Positions 8,144 to 17,011 of a stretch of 64,000 nucleotides of DNA are shown here, one piece after another (positions within the stretch are counted from its first letter, which is position 1; the number at the start of each line of letters is the position of its first letter). The notes under the pieces are model-generated. The model did no database searches and was not told the origin of the DNA. It worked only from the letters and a program-made list of their open reading frames with translations. A program made the translations under genes and the position numbers. Source of the stretch: CAVRXT01 sp049644285. Its GTDB lineage: Bacteria; Acidobacteriota; Terriglobia; Acidiferrales; UBA7541. The stretch covers positions 1 to 64,000 of the forward strand of contig JBARRP010000344.1 in assembly GCA_049644285.1 (NCBI GenBank), in the 5' to 3' direction.

Positions 8144-9094
8144 TTGCGCGCGGTAATCACGGGCGGCTCCGGATTCCTGGGTTCCCATCTCTGTGACAAG
8201 CTCCTGGAGCACGGCTGGGAAGTTACCTGCCTGGATAGCCTTATCACCGGGGCCGAATCGAACGTTGCGCACCTTCTGAATCATCCGCGGTTCCGGCTGG
8301 TCCGCCAGGATGTTAGCCGCTACATCGATGTGCCCGAGCCGGTTGATGCCGTGCTTCACTTTGCCTCTCCCGCCAGCCCGGACGATTATTTGAAGCTTCC
8401 GATTCAGACGCTGAAAGTCGGCGCGCTCGGCACGCACAATTCACTGGGATTGGCCCTGGCCAAGAAAGCGAAGTACCTGCTGGCCTCGACCTCGGAATGC
8501 TACGGCGACCCGGAGGTGAGCCCGCAACCGGAAACTTACTGGGGCCATGTGAATCCGATCGGGCCACGGGGCGTTTACGACGAAGCGAAGCGTTTCGCAG
8601 AAGCGATGACGATGGCTTATCACCGCTATCACAGCGTGGACACACGGATCGTTCGCATCTTCAATACGTATGGCCCGCGAATGCGCCTGAACGACGGGCG
8701 CGCCCTGCCGAACTTTCTCTATCAGGCGCTGACCGGCCAGGCTCTGACGGTCTACGGCGAGGGAAAGCAGACCCGAAGTTTTTGCTACGTTTCCGACCTG
8801 ATCGAAGGAATCTACCGGTTGCTCGAGTCGAAGGAGCACGAGCCGGTCAACATCGGCAATCCCCAAGAGATCACGATCCTGGAATTCGCCGAGCAGATTC
8901 GCGGGCTGACGAGCACTCGCGCGGCCATCGAGTTCCGTCCCCTGCCGCAAGACGATCCCAAACAGCGCTGTCCTGACATCAGCAAGGCTCGGCGAATTCT
9001 GAAATGGGAGCCCCGCGTCAACCTGGATGAAGGCCTCCGGCTGACCTTGGAATATTTTCAGAAGAAGGTCGCGGAGACAACCGGGAAGGCATAG
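8144..9094 (+). CDS. UDP-glucuronate decarboxylase-like NAD-dependent sugar epimerase/dehydratase
   Basis: Short-chain dehydrogenase family, extended type. The start is taken as TTG 8144, preceded by GGGAGA, because the Rossmann fold begins right there with LRAVITGGSGFLGSHL; the longer frame from ATG 8063 would add 27 unrelated residues. Further marks are HFASPASP, STSECYGDP (catalytic Ser/Thr region) and GVYDEAKRFAE, whose YxxxK pair is catalytic. The sequence from PETYWGHVNPIG to the YxxxK block is typical of UXS enzymes, which make UDP-xylose from UDP-glucuronate for surface glycans. About 316 residues, the family's normal length. It stands alone here; the nearest glycosyltransferases are 13 kb away. 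Confidence 0.85.
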   Translation: MRAVITGGSGFLGSHLCDKLLEHGWEVTCLDSLITGAESNVAHLLNHPRFRLVRQDVSRYIDVPEPVDAVLHFASPASPDDYLKLPIQTLKVGALGTHNSLGLALAKKAKYLLASTSECYGDPEVSPQPETYWGHVNPIGPRGVYDEAKRFAEAMTMAYHRYHSVDTRIVRIFNTYGPRMRLNDGRALPNFLYQALTGQALTVYGEGKQTRSFCYVSDLIEGIYRLLESKEHEPVNIGNPQEITILEFAEQIRGLTSTRAAIEFRPLPQDDPKQRCPDISKARRILKWEPRVNLDEGLRLTLEYFQKKVAETTGKA

Positions 9095-9281
9095 TTGCCC
9101 GTGTGAGGTCTTCCACAAGAAATACGACACCCTGTCTGCGGTGTGATTCTCAGCATGACTTTTCCGACGCTTTTCCGTGGAAATACGGTAGAGGCAGGCA
9201 GCGTTTGGTAGTACAATCGCCGCGATTTTGTGGCACGATCGGCGGTGTTTCCGCCGGCTTTGATTCCGGAAGGCCGAGAGA

Positions 9282-10154
9282 GTGGACATTCTCTGGGTGG
9301 CGTTGGGAATCTGCGTTGTAGTCGTATTCGTCTTTTACGTTCTGGCCCAGCATTGGCAGCGTTTGCTCACCCGGCATGCCTGGACGGTCCGCGAGTTGAC
9401 CGAACGGCTGGCAACTCTCGAAGAAATTGCCAACCCGGACCTTCTTCGAAAGATCGAGGAATCTGCTTCTCCACCGCTTGAGCAGCTTTATACCTTCCGC
9501 CTGTGTTTCAGCGACCGCTTCTGGAACGAGACGCTCGGCGCGACGCCGGAAGAGCTGGCGTTCGTGCGGAGTCAGGGGAATTTGTTAGCGTCGGTGAAAA
9601 TCGAGCGATGGAGAAGCCACAGCGTGGTGACGATCGCCGAAATTCTCCCGCAGAGCAAGTCTGCAAGCTGGCAGACGCGCTCGATCGAGATCTTTCCCGG
9701 GTCTATGCCGGGCGAGGCCCGTTTCTTCACGGTTTGGGAGCTTCCGTTCGGCGAGGCGGATGGCGGCTGCGTTCCAGCGAAATCTCGTTCCCTTGAGCTG
9801 CGCCTGTACGACGGCTCACTGACGCTTTGTTCGTGCCACAATCGGCTGCCGGCAGGCGAGGCGAAGGCGGATTCGAGGGCCGAAGACGAAAAACTGCTGA
9901 CCATCGTTCCGTTGGATGAAGCTCGGCTTGCGCGGTACCGCACGCACGACGAAGCCACGGAGGCCGATGGGTTCGAAGCTATTCCTGACCCCGCCGACCT
10001 GACGCGTCGCGAGGATTCTTGCGTTTCGATTTACGGGCATCAGGACGAGCGCCTGGGTCTGGACTGGCACCTCTGCCTTCGAAAACTCGTTCGAAGAGAA
10101 GCGGGACAGCGAGTGGAAATTCTGGAGTCCGGCGAAATCAGGAAAGTCAGCTAA
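9282..10154 (+). CDS. Membrane-anchored protein of unknown function
   Basis: 290 residues with one N-terminal transmembrane helix (ILWVALGICVVVVFVFYVL) and then a coiled-coil-prone stretch (WTVRELTERLATLEEIANPDLLRKIEE). The remaining part is a soluble domain with alternating hydrophobic strands, for example RSLELRLYDGSLTLCSCHNR, exposed on one side of the inner membrane. No known family recognised. It follows the decarboxylase gene by about 190 bases on the same strand and could be co-transcribed with it. Confidence 0.5.
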   Translation: MDILWVALGICVVVVFVFYVLAQHWQRLLTRHAWTVRELTERLATLEEIANPDLLRKIEESASPPLEQLYTFRLCFSDRFWNETLGATPEELAFVRSQGNLLASVKIERWRSHSVVTIAEILPQSKSASWQTRSIEIFPGSMPGEARFFTVWELPFGEADGGCVPAKSRSLELRLYDGSLTLCSCHNRLPAGEAKADSRAEDEKLLTIVPLDEARLARYRTHDEATEADGFEAIPDPADLTRREDSCVSIYGHQDERLGLDWHLCLRKLVRREAGQRVEILESGEIRKVS

Positions 10155-10193
10155 GGACTTCAGCTTGCAGCACGGCTGTGGATTCGGCTGCGC

Positions 10194-11414
10194 TCACCGC
10201 AAGAAGCCGTGCCCTGACGGAGAGATGCGACTGCTGGTGAGAAGGCCGCGCAGCCCCATCAAGAGAAGGCGTGGCTGGCTCAAGCAGATGTGCCAGAGGA
10301 CCTTGAGCGCGTCATCTCGGGAATATTCTCCCAGGGACCTTCGCGCGGGGGCATTCAGCAGGTCCACCAACCGGCTGTAATCGGCTTGTTGAAAATGATG
10401 GAGGGACCTGCGAAGGAGAAGGTGCAAGTCGAGCTCCTTTCGCAAGGAGCGCAGTTCCGCGCTGGTCCCGCCATTGAGGATGGCTTCGGCAACGCCAAGG
10501 GCGCCGCGAAATCCCGTTACGATTCCCCCGATGGTGGTCACTTTCACTTGTGCCGCCGCGTCGCCGACCAGATACACGCTTCCGGAGCCAACACGCCGCT
10601 TCACCGGAACCCAACGCCGGTACACCGGGATTCGCGCGCCTTGAAAGGCGAGCGGCTCGAGCTTGCGCTTTTCCAGGAAGCGTTCCAGATAGGTCCGCGT
10701 TTCCTGTCCCGCTGTGCCGATCAGTCCGAGGGCTCCCCGCTTCGGAGATTCGGGAATCAACCAGTAAAAATAGGGCGTGTCCTGCGGAACGAACCAGACT
10801 CGAACCGTGTCCGGTGACATGTCACCTGGCAACGGCACGATGGCCTGAACAAGAGGAACGGTTTTCTGCCGCGGCCAGCCGGCGGAGCGCGCCACGCGGC
10901 TGATGGCGCCGTCACCGCCGATGACTGTGTTTGCGGGCAAGTCTTCGCGTTGACCGTCTGCAACGCGGAGCAATTCGAGATTTAACGCGTCTCCGTTCGG
11001 GCGCAATCCCTGGAATTGCCGGCCGAAATTCAACTCCGCGCCCGCGGCTTGCGCCATTTCCGCCAAGCAGCGGATGAGAGCGGAACGCTCAATCACTAGA
11101 TCCGGGTGATTGAGCGAGATGGTGGCAGCGCGGCCGTCAGTGAACAATTCGAAGCGGCGAATCTCGCTGACGACGCTGCCTTCCGCCGCGGGTCCCAGAA
11201 GATCGCGCATCCGGCGAGTGACGATCAGCGTTCGAGCCGCGGGCGCAAGATGCTCCGCTCGCTCGATCACACGCACCGGCGCGCCTTCCCGAGCCAGCAA
11301 ATACGCAGTGTAGAGTCCTGCGGCCGAGCCGCCCACTACCGTTACGGGATGATTCCGAATCCGACTGCCGGGGATGAAGCGGCTACGAGTTCGCCGTGAC
11401 AACGAGTTCACCAT
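10194..11414 (-). CDS. FAD-dependent oxidoreductase, geranylgeranyl-reductase-like
   Basis: 406 residues. Near the N-terminus VTVVGGSAAGLYTAYLLAREG is the FAD-binding dinucleotide fold, with a variant Gly motif. TVIGGDGAISRVARSAG is the second FAD contact region, and VYLVGDAAAQVKVTTIGGI the third; together they mark the p-hydroxybenzoate hydroxylase-type fold used by geranylgeranyl reductases and related monooxygenases. These enzymes reduce isoprenoid chains or hydroxylate aromatic substrates. The substrate cannot be read from sequence. The C-terminal 60 residues (LDLHLLLRRSLHHFQQADYSRL) are helical and may touch the membrane. Single gene, with no clear operon partner. Confidence 0.7.
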   Translation of the reverse strand: MVNSLSRRTRSRFIPGSRIRNHPVTVVGGSAAGLYTAYLLAREGAPVRVIERAEHLAPAARTLIVTRRMRDLLGPAAEGSVVSEIRRFELFTDGRAATISLNHPDLVIERSALIRCLAEMAQAAGAELNFGRQFQGLRPNGDALNLELLRVADGQREDLPANTVIGGDGAISRVARSAGWPRQKTVPLVQAIVPLPGDMSPDTVRVWFVPQDTPYFYWLIPESPKRGALGLIGTAGQETRTYLERFLEKRKLEPLAFQGARIPVYRRWVPVKRRVGSGSVYLVGDAAAQVKVTTIGGIVTGFRGALGVAEAILNGGTSAELRSLRKELDLHLLLRRSLHHFQQADYSRLVDLLNAPARRSLGEYSRDDALKVLWHICLSQPRLLLMGLRGLLTSSRISPSGHGFLR

Positions 11415-11795
11415 CTGCTGCTCTTGGCTTCTTCACTTTTGCAAACTTGCCGGAAACAGGGGTGTAAAAGGCTACCGGCATGGTTCCGCGCGCGCTCCGC
11501 GTCCTTACCCATTCGAGAAAAAAGCGCGTGGCCTGCCAATCCGCCGGTGGGGCCAACCCGGTGCGGCAGTATAACGTACCCGCGCGATTCCGCCAAAGCA
11601 TTCGCCCCCGCGGGCGGGTAGTTACTTTCCAGCACGATCAGTATTTCTACCGGCTTCACACGTGATTGCAACTAGCATGAAATGCTAACCGCGGAGTTAT
11701 CAAAACGAAATGCGCGCCCGCGCTGCGCTTGTTTGGGTCAAGGGGAGACGGTACACTCGGTTGCACCAGCCAATTCGTTCGTTTTGGGAGGGTCG
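11415..11795. other. Intergenic region, about 380 bases, no gene seen
   Basis: Lies between the divergent oxidoreductase and the PA2779-like gene, so it should hold both promoters. Several short overlapping frames exist on both strands but none shows a family motif or ribosome site. The bases around 11670-11710 are somewhat AT-richer and may hold the rightward promoter. Confidence 0.4.
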
Positions 11796-12203
11796 ATGAA
11801 GCTCAAATTCAGACGAATGCTGGACTTTGCTTTGATATTGCTTTTCAGCGCCGTCCTGGCTTATCCGCAGGACGTTTTCGCCCAAAACCATGTGGTTTCG
11901 TCGGCGGATTTGCAGAAGGATCTGGCAGCGGCTTCCACAGCTCGTGAGAATAATCTGGCCCGGGTGGACAAGTTCTTTTCGTCGGAGCAAGCGCAACAGG
12001 CTCTGAAAACAGCCCACGTCGATGTCCAGGAAGTAAAGAACGCCGTAAGGCTGCTGAACGATGAAGATCTGGCGCGTTTGACCGCCCGCACCGACAAGGC
12101 GCAGAAGGATTTCGCCGCCGGCAATCTGTCCGACCGGGACCTGATCATTATTATTCTGCTGGTGGTGGCGCTCGTGCTGATCATTGTCGCCGTTCGATCA
12201 TGA
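11796..12203 (+). CDS. PA2779-like small secreted protein with C-terminal membrane anchor
   Basis: 135 residues from ATG 11796, chosen because GGGAGGG lies just upstream and a signal peptide follows at once (LDFALILLFSAVLAYPQDVFAQ). The mature part is helical, with an ALKTAHVDVQEVKNAVRLLNDEDLARL block typical of the PA2779 (DUF6627) family, and ends in a transmembrane helix (DLIIIILLVVALVLIIVAV). In pseudomonads the family member neighbours a C39-type peptidase (PA2778); here too, the next gene overlaps by 4 nt. Function unknown. The context says it is a partner of the exported peptidase-like protein, perhaps a membrane-bound substrate or holder. Confidence 0.75.
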   Translation: MKLKFRRMLDFALILLFSAVLAYPQDVFAQNHVVSSADLQKDLAAASTARENNLARVDKFFSSEQAQQALKTAHVDVQEVKNAVRLLNDEDLARLTARTDKAQKDFAAGNLSDRDLIIIILLVVALVLIIVAVRS

Positions 12204-12757
12204 AACTTCGCGTCATCATTGCGTGTCTCGTAATCTCCGCGGCGTGCGTTGGCTTGGCGCTTGCCGCGGAGACAGCGGGAATCTGGATTGACGTTCCCTT
12301 CGTCACGCAATCGAAGGACGGGTGTGGGTCTGCCGTCATCTCGATGGTCCTGCAATACTGGGCGAAGAAGACGGGACAACCATCTTTGACGGTCGCTGAC
12401 CCGGAAAGGATTCAGGCCGCGCTGTTCGTTCCCGCGGAAAAAGGCATTCCGGCCAGCGCGATGCAGAAATATTTTCAAGATTCCGGGTATCGCACATTCG
12501 CGTTTCATGGAGAATGGGAGGACTTGAGGCATCATCTCTCCGCGGGGCGTCCCTTGATCGTCAGCCTGAAGGTCATTGGATCGCACGGGCCACTTCATTA
12601 TGTTCTTGTCGTGGGGATCGACTGGGATCGAGATTATGTCTTCCTGAATGACCCGGCACAGCAGAAAATGCTCCGCGTTTCGCGAGAGGGCTTCGAGTCC
12701 CAGTGGAACGCCGCCGGCAATTGGACCCTCCTGGCACTTCCATGGCCAGGCGACTGA
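12200..12757 (+). CDS. Exported C39-like cysteine peptidase (PA2778-type)
   Basis: 185 residues. Signal peptide LRVIIACLVISAACVGLALA, then a C39-fold domain starting at WIDVPFVTQSKDGCGSA. The catalytic set is intact: Gln37, Cys42, His133 (in PLHYVLVVG) and Asp151 (in FLNDPAQ). C39 peptidases usually cleave double-glycine leader peptides inside ABC exporters, but this one stands alone and faces the periplasm. The PA2778 family joins C39 with TPR repeats in one chain; here the TPR part is in the next gene, which overlaps this one by 16 nt. The substrate is unknown; the coupled PA2779-like protein is a candidate. Confidence 0.8.
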   Translation: MKLRVIIACLVISAACVGLALAAETAGIWIDVPFVTQSKDGCGSAVISMVLQYWAKKTGQPSLTVADPERIQAALFVPAEKGIPASAMQKYFQDSGYRTFAFHGEWEDLRHHLSAGRPLIVSLKVIGSHGPLHYVLVVGIDWDRDYVFLNDPAQQKMLRVSREGFESQWNAAGNWTLLALPWPGD

Positions 12758-14436
12758 TTTTCCTTCTTTTCTTTCTGCCCCTGCCGCCTCCCGCTTTTCC
12801 GCAAGACGTTTCCAACACAGCAGAGAAAATCTCAGCGGTAAAAAAAATATACGACGAAGGGCGGTGGGAAGACGTGGTCCGGGCGGTTCCGGAATCACCG
12901 GATCAACCGGCGGACCTCGAGCTGTATCGTGGGCTCGCGCTGGCACAGTTGCAGCGATGGCCGGAGGCTCAGAAAGCGTTGGAGGCAAGTCTTCGACGGA
13001 ATCCGCGCGACAAGAGATTCCTCGTCGAGCTCGCGGGAATTGCCTACCGGCAAAAGCAATTTTCTGCGGCCAAAACGGACCTGGGACATGCCCTGAAACT
13101 CGCGTCCGGCGACGATTACGCGAACAATTTTCTCGCCTCGATCTATTTTCTCGAGGGCAACCTGGAGGGGGCGCTGAAGTATTGGAACCGGATGGGCAAA
13201 CCGCAGCTCTCCGATCTTTCGTTCGATCCGCAGCCTCACGTCCATTCTCTTCTTCTTGATCGTGCGTTTGCGTTTTCACCCCGGACCGAATGGCGGCGCG
13301 ACTCGTATCTCACAACTGAAGCGCGACTGGACGCGCTCCAGATTTTCATGCGAACGCGCTTCGACCTCAGCGCTCAATCGGACGGCTCTTTCGATCTGAC
13401 GTTTGGTTCCGTCGAAAGAAACGGCTGGGGGATCGGCAAGTGGGAAAGTCTTCTTTCACTTTTGCGCGGATTGCCGTATCTGACTGTTTTCCCGGAATTT
13501 TACAACCTGGATCATTCGGGATTGAATTGGCTTTCCCTCGTTCGCTGGGACGATGAAAGACGCCGCGTCTTCAGCGAAATTTCCGCGCCGATCAGAGAAG
13601 ATCCAAAGTGGCGCTACCGAATCTACGTCGACGGCAGAAATGAAAATTGGAATATCACGAACACGTTTCGTCCGGCGGGGGCTTCAGCAGCAAGCCTGAA
13701 CCTGGAAAAGGCAGAAGTCGGCGCGGAGATTCAGTCCATCGTAAGTGGACGATGGAACTGGACGAACGGAGTTGAATATTCGTATCGACGCTTTCGCAAC
13801 CTGCAAGGGATCGCCGCCGCGGCAGTCCCTTTTTTCACGGACGGGTCGTCATTGTCGTATCGCGGCCGAGTGGAGCGTTCCCTGGTGCGCTTTCCGGAGC
13901 GGCGCTTCACTCTGGATTCCAGCGCTTCCGGTGAATTCGGAACAATCTTCGCGAAGCCACTCGGCAACTTTGGGCGTGTCCAGGGCTCGTTGTCCTCTGA
14001 TTGGCTGCCCCAGGCGCGCGGCGAGGATTACAAGATGCAAACCCAGCTTCGCGGCGGCCGCACCGTTGGCAAGGTTCCCTTCGATGAAATGTTCATGCTC
14101 GGCTTCGAGCGCGATAACGATCTCTGGCTGCGGGGGCACAACGGCCTGCGTGATGGCAAGAAGGGGAATGCGCCCCTGGGCCGAAACTACGTCCTGGCAA
14201 ATTGGGAGACGAACAAGATCGCCTACGACGGAGCTTTCTTCAAAGTGAGAGTTGGGCCATTTCTCGACAGCGGAAAAATCTACGACCCTTCCGGATTTTT
14301 CGGTTCGCGGAAATGGTTGTGGGACACGGGCGTTCAGGCCAAGGTACGCGTTCTCGGCAGCTTTGAGTTCGTTCTGGGATACGGGAAGGATCTCCGCGCG
14401 GGCACCAACTCCTTTTTTACGACTGTATCGCGCTGA
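12742..14436 (+). CDS. TPR protein with C-terminal outer-membrane beta-barrel
   Basis: 564 residues from ATG 12742, overlapping the C39 gene. Signal peptide LIFLLFFLPLPPPAFPQD; then TPR units in about residues 25-160 (for example LYRGLALAQLQRWPEAQKALEASL and VELAGIAYRQKQFSAAKTDLGHAL). From about residue 180 the sequence is a series of alternating amphipathic strands rich in aromatic residues (WRYRIYVDGRNENWNI, WNWTNGVEYSYRRF, SLSYRGRVERSL), ending in a strand with a final aromatic region, as expected for a barrel resembling the Omp85 or intimin-type class. It is the third member of the coupled unit, so an outer-membrane partner of the C39 protein is likely. Family assignment of the barrel is uncertain. 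Confidence 0.7.
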   Translation: MARRLIFLLFFLPLPPPAFPQDVSNTAEKISAVKKIYDEGRWEDVVRAVPESPDQPADLELYRGLALAQLQRWPEAQKALEASLRRNPRDKRFLVELAGIAYRQKQFSAAKTDLGHALKLASGDDYANNFLASIYFLEGNLEGALKYWNRMGKPQLSDLSFDPQPHVHSLLLDRAFAFSPRTEWRRDSYLTTEARLDALQIFMRTRFDLSAQSDGSFDLTFGSVERNGWGIGKWESLLSLLRGLPYLTVFPEFYNLDHSGLNWLSLVRWDDERRRVFSEISAPIREDPKWRYRIYVDGRNENWNITNTFRPAGASAASLNLEKAEVGAEIQSIVSGRWNWTNGVEYSYRRFRNLQGIAAAAVPFFTDGSSLSYRGRVERSLVRFPERRFTLDSSASGEFGTIFAKPLGNFGRVQGSLSSDWLPQARGEDYKMQTQLRGGRTVGKVPFDEMFMLGFERDNDLWLRGHNGLRDGKKGNAPLGRNYVLANWETNKIAYDGAFFKVRVGPFLDSGKIYDPSGFFGSRKWLWDTGVQAKVRVLGSFEFVLGYGKDLRAGTNSFFTTVSR

Positions 14437-14488
14437 CCCGGATTTCTCACGCGGGAAAATCATGAAAGCTGTTGCCTAGATCGGAAGC

Positions 14489-14508
14489 GGGCACGGCATG
14501 CCGTGCCC
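14489..14508. repeat. 20-bp perfect palindrome
   Basis: GGGCACGGCATGCCGTGCCC is fully self-complementary and is followed by CTACGGG. It lies between the barrel gene and the next coding gene. Palindromes of this type are often dispersed intergenic repeats; it could also act as a terminator, though no T-run follows. Confidence 0.7.
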
Positions 14509-14578
14509 CTACGGGTTACGTGGATTGCTTCCGTCGCTGAGCAGCGTCAATTGTGATAGCCTGCGCACTCGAAAATCC

Positions 14579-16672
14579 ATGAAGACTCCGCGCACTTGCG
14601 TCCCGCTTTTCCTTTCAATGGGAATTGCGCTGCTGATTCCGGCGCGGCCGATAGGAAAACCTGTTGTGACGAGCCAGGCGTCATCACCGGCGCAAAAATA
14701 CTCCGGGATGCGCATCGAGCGAATCTCGATTCCGATGAAAGACGGCGTCCGGCTTGCCGTGAATCTCTACATGCCCGACCGCGCGAAGCCTGCCGGGAAA
14801 TTTCCCGTCATCCTGGAATACCTTCCCTATCGCAAAGATGATTGGGCGCTGGAGCGCGATTACAGCCTCTATGCTTACTTCACTCACTACGGGTATGTCG
14901 GCGCGCGTGTCGACATTCGCGGCACGGGCGCGAGCGAAGGCATTCCACCCGACCGCGAATACTCCGATCAGGAACAAGAAGACGGCATGGAAGTGATCGC
15001 CTGGCTCGCGAAGCAGCCATGGTCGAACGGCAACGTTGGAATGATGGGAATTTCCTGGGGCGGGTTCAACTCGATCCAGATGGCGATGCGCCACCCGCCC
15101 GCTTTGAAAGCGATCATTTCAGTGGATTCGACCGACGAGCTCTTCCACGACGACATTCACTATATCGACGGCATGATGCACGCCGACGAATTCGAGCTGG
15201 CGATGGACCAGGAACTGCCGATGACTTCTGCGCCGGATTTCCCCGTGGACGAAAAGAGCCTCGCGCCGCGCTTCGATTCCTCGCCTTGGTTCCCGCTCTA
15301 TCTGCACCAGCAGCGCGATGGCCCATTCTGGCGACGCGCCTCGCTGCGCCCGCGCTATGATCGAATGCAGATTCCCACGTTCCTCATCGGCGGGTTTTAC
15401 GACGGCTACCGCGACGTCATCCCACGCATGATGACGAACGTGAAAGCGCCGGTGAAAGCCCTCCTCGGTCCGTGGAATCATACCTATCCGCATGATGCCG
15501 TGCCCGGACCGGCGATTGAGTGGCGCGAAATCGCGGTGCGCTGGTGGGATCGCTGGCTCAAGGACGTCGAGAACGGAATCGAGACCGAGCCGCGGCTTGC
15601 CGTTTACATGCGTCACTGGTGCGTGCCCGATCCCACGATCGAGCAGATTCCCGGCGAGTGGAGGAATGAGAAAAGCTGGCCACCCGCCGGCGAGAGAGAT
15701 CGGACACTTTATCTCGACTCGGAACACTTGCTGCGAGATTCGGCTCCGGCCGCCGGCCTTCATCAACTGAAGTACGTTCCTTCGGTGGGCATCGAAGGTG
15801 GTTTCTGGTGGGGCGAAGTGACCAATGACCAGAGGCCCACCGACGCTTTCAGCCTCGTTTACGACTCTCCGCCGCTCGAGAATGACACCGCGATACTCGG
15901 GCAGCCTCGGGTGATGCTCACCGCTTCCGCCAGCGCACCGCTGGCCGATTGGTTCGCGCGCCTTTCAGATGTGGCACCTGATGGCACCGTGACGCTCGTG
16001 ACCGGAGCCGGTCTGAATGCCGCGCAACGCAGCTCATCGACAAGTCCGGCAGACCCCGAGCCCGGCCGAGTCTATCAGCTCGAAATCGAGCTGCACGTGA
16101 CGTCCTGGGTTTTCCCGCGCGGCCATCGGATTCGCCTGGCGATTTCAAATGCCATGTGGCCGATGATCTGGCCGACGCCGTATGCGATGACAACTTCCCT
16201 GGCGCTCGGCGGCGAGAATCCCTCGCGGCTGGTGCTGCCGATCGTGCCTCTCGAAGGCGAATTGGCGCCGCCGCATTTCTCCGCGCCGGGGCCGACGGAA
16301 AAACTGGCGGACGTCGAATCAAACGGCGATACCTGGCCCGGCACGTTCACGACGGAGCAGGATGAGATTCACCATTCGACGCGAGTGAATTGGCGCGGCG
16401 ATTCTTCGAGTCAATTCCCCTGGGGGCAGGAGAAATACCACGAGCAATTAACCTATGATGTCGCGGATGCGCACAGCGACGTCAGCTCCGTTCACGGCGA
16501 AGCCGATACAACGGTCGAGCTGAAAGGCCGCACGCTGCTCTGGCACTCGGCGCTCGATTTGCGCAGCGATGGCAAGAATTTCTACTACAACTACAAACGC
16601 GAGCTATCCGACAACGGAAAGCTGCTGCGCCAGAAAAGCTGGCAGGAGACGATTTCGCGGGATCACCAATAG
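14579..16672 (+). CDS. Secreted CocE/NonD-family hydrolase (X-Pro dipeptidyl-peptidase S15 fold)
   Basis: 697 residues from ATG 14579, where a signal peptide begins (CVPLFLSMGIALLIPARPIG). The alpha/beta-hydrolase domain carries MKDGVRLAVNLYMPD and ILEYLPYRKDDW, then the nucleophile elbow GISWGGF (Ser), an Asp near FYDGYRDVIP and the His in LLGPWNHTYPHD. The C-terminal third is a jelly-roll (PLADWFARLSDVAPDGTVTLVT, WVFPRGHRIRLAISNA), as in cocaine esterase and glutaryl-7-ACA acylase. Members cleave esters or amides, and most substrates are unknown. Exported to the periplasm. Single gene; the palindrome at 14489 precedes it. Confidence 0.85.
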   Translation: MKTPRTCVPLFLSMGIALLIPARPIGKPVVTSQASSPAQKYSGMRIERISIPMKDGVRLAVNLYMPDRAKPAGKFPVILEYLPYRKDDWALERDYSLYAYFTHYGYVGARVDIRGTGASEGIPPDREYSDQEQEDGMEVIAWLAKQPWSNGNVGMMGISWGGFNSIQMAMRHPPALKAIISVDSTDELFHDDIHYIDGMMHADEFELAMDQELPMTSAPDFPVDEKSLAPRFDSSPWFPLYLHQQRDGPFWRRASLRPRYDRMQIPTFLIGGFYDGYRDVIPRMMTNVKAPVKALLGPWNHTYPHDAVPGPAIEWREIAVRWWDRWLKDVENGIETEPRLAVYMRHWCVPDPTIEQIPGEWRNEKSWPPAGERDRTLYLDSEHLLRDSAPAAGLHQLKYVPSVGIEGGFWWGEVTNDQRPTDAFSLVYDSPPLENDTAILGQPRVMLTASASAPLADWFARLSDVAPDGTVTLVTGAGLNAAQRSSSTSPADPEPGRVYQLEIELHVTSWVFPRGHRIRLAISNAMWPMIWPTPYAMTTSLALGGENPSRLVLPIVPLEGELAPPHFSAPGPTEKLADVESNGDTWPGTFTTEQDEIHHSTRVNWRGDSSSQFPWGQEKYHEQLTYDVADAHSDVSSVHGEADTTVELKGRTLLWHSALDLRSDGKNFYYNYKRELSDNGKLLRQKSWQETISRDHQ

Positions 16673-17011
16673 CGAGGCGTTTCTGCGAGCCCGTATCGCA
16701 GTTGAGATTCTTCGGCTGCGCCTCAGAATGACCCGCGTGTTCGCGCGTGTATTGAGATCCTCCGCAGAAACGTGCGGAGTGCAAAAGGCGCACTTCGCTG
16801 CGCTCAGGATGACAACGGCAAGTTCGCGGTCGCGGCGGCGGGACTCCGTGTGGAGTCCACCGGACGCACAAAAACGGAGATGACAACGACGCGCGGAGGG
16901 GCTTTCGGAATCACATGACGCTTCGAATCCCAATTCAGGATCGAACAATGCTTGGGCGTTGCTGAGAAATTGACATTGACGGGCAGGCAGGCCGAGAGTG
17001 AGGGCGCACAG
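16673..17011. repeat. Intergenic block with degenerate palindromic repeats
   Basis: No gene. Two related units are seen: GAGATTCTTCGGCTGCGCCTC followed by AGAATGAC (about 16705-16733), and GAGATCCTCCGC followed later by CTTCGCTGCGCTCAGGATGAC (16755-16811). A third copy of the type, GTCATTCCGAGGAGTCC followed by GGATGAC, lies at about 18187-18217. These are dispersed intergenic repeats common in large soil-bacterium genomes. Confidence 0.55.

Noticed and set aside
11861..13279. 472-codon minus-strand frame over the PA2779/C39/TPR unit
   Set aside because: Overlaps three coupled plus-strand genes with signal peptides and a catalytic set; low-complexity Arg/Pro/Ser product.
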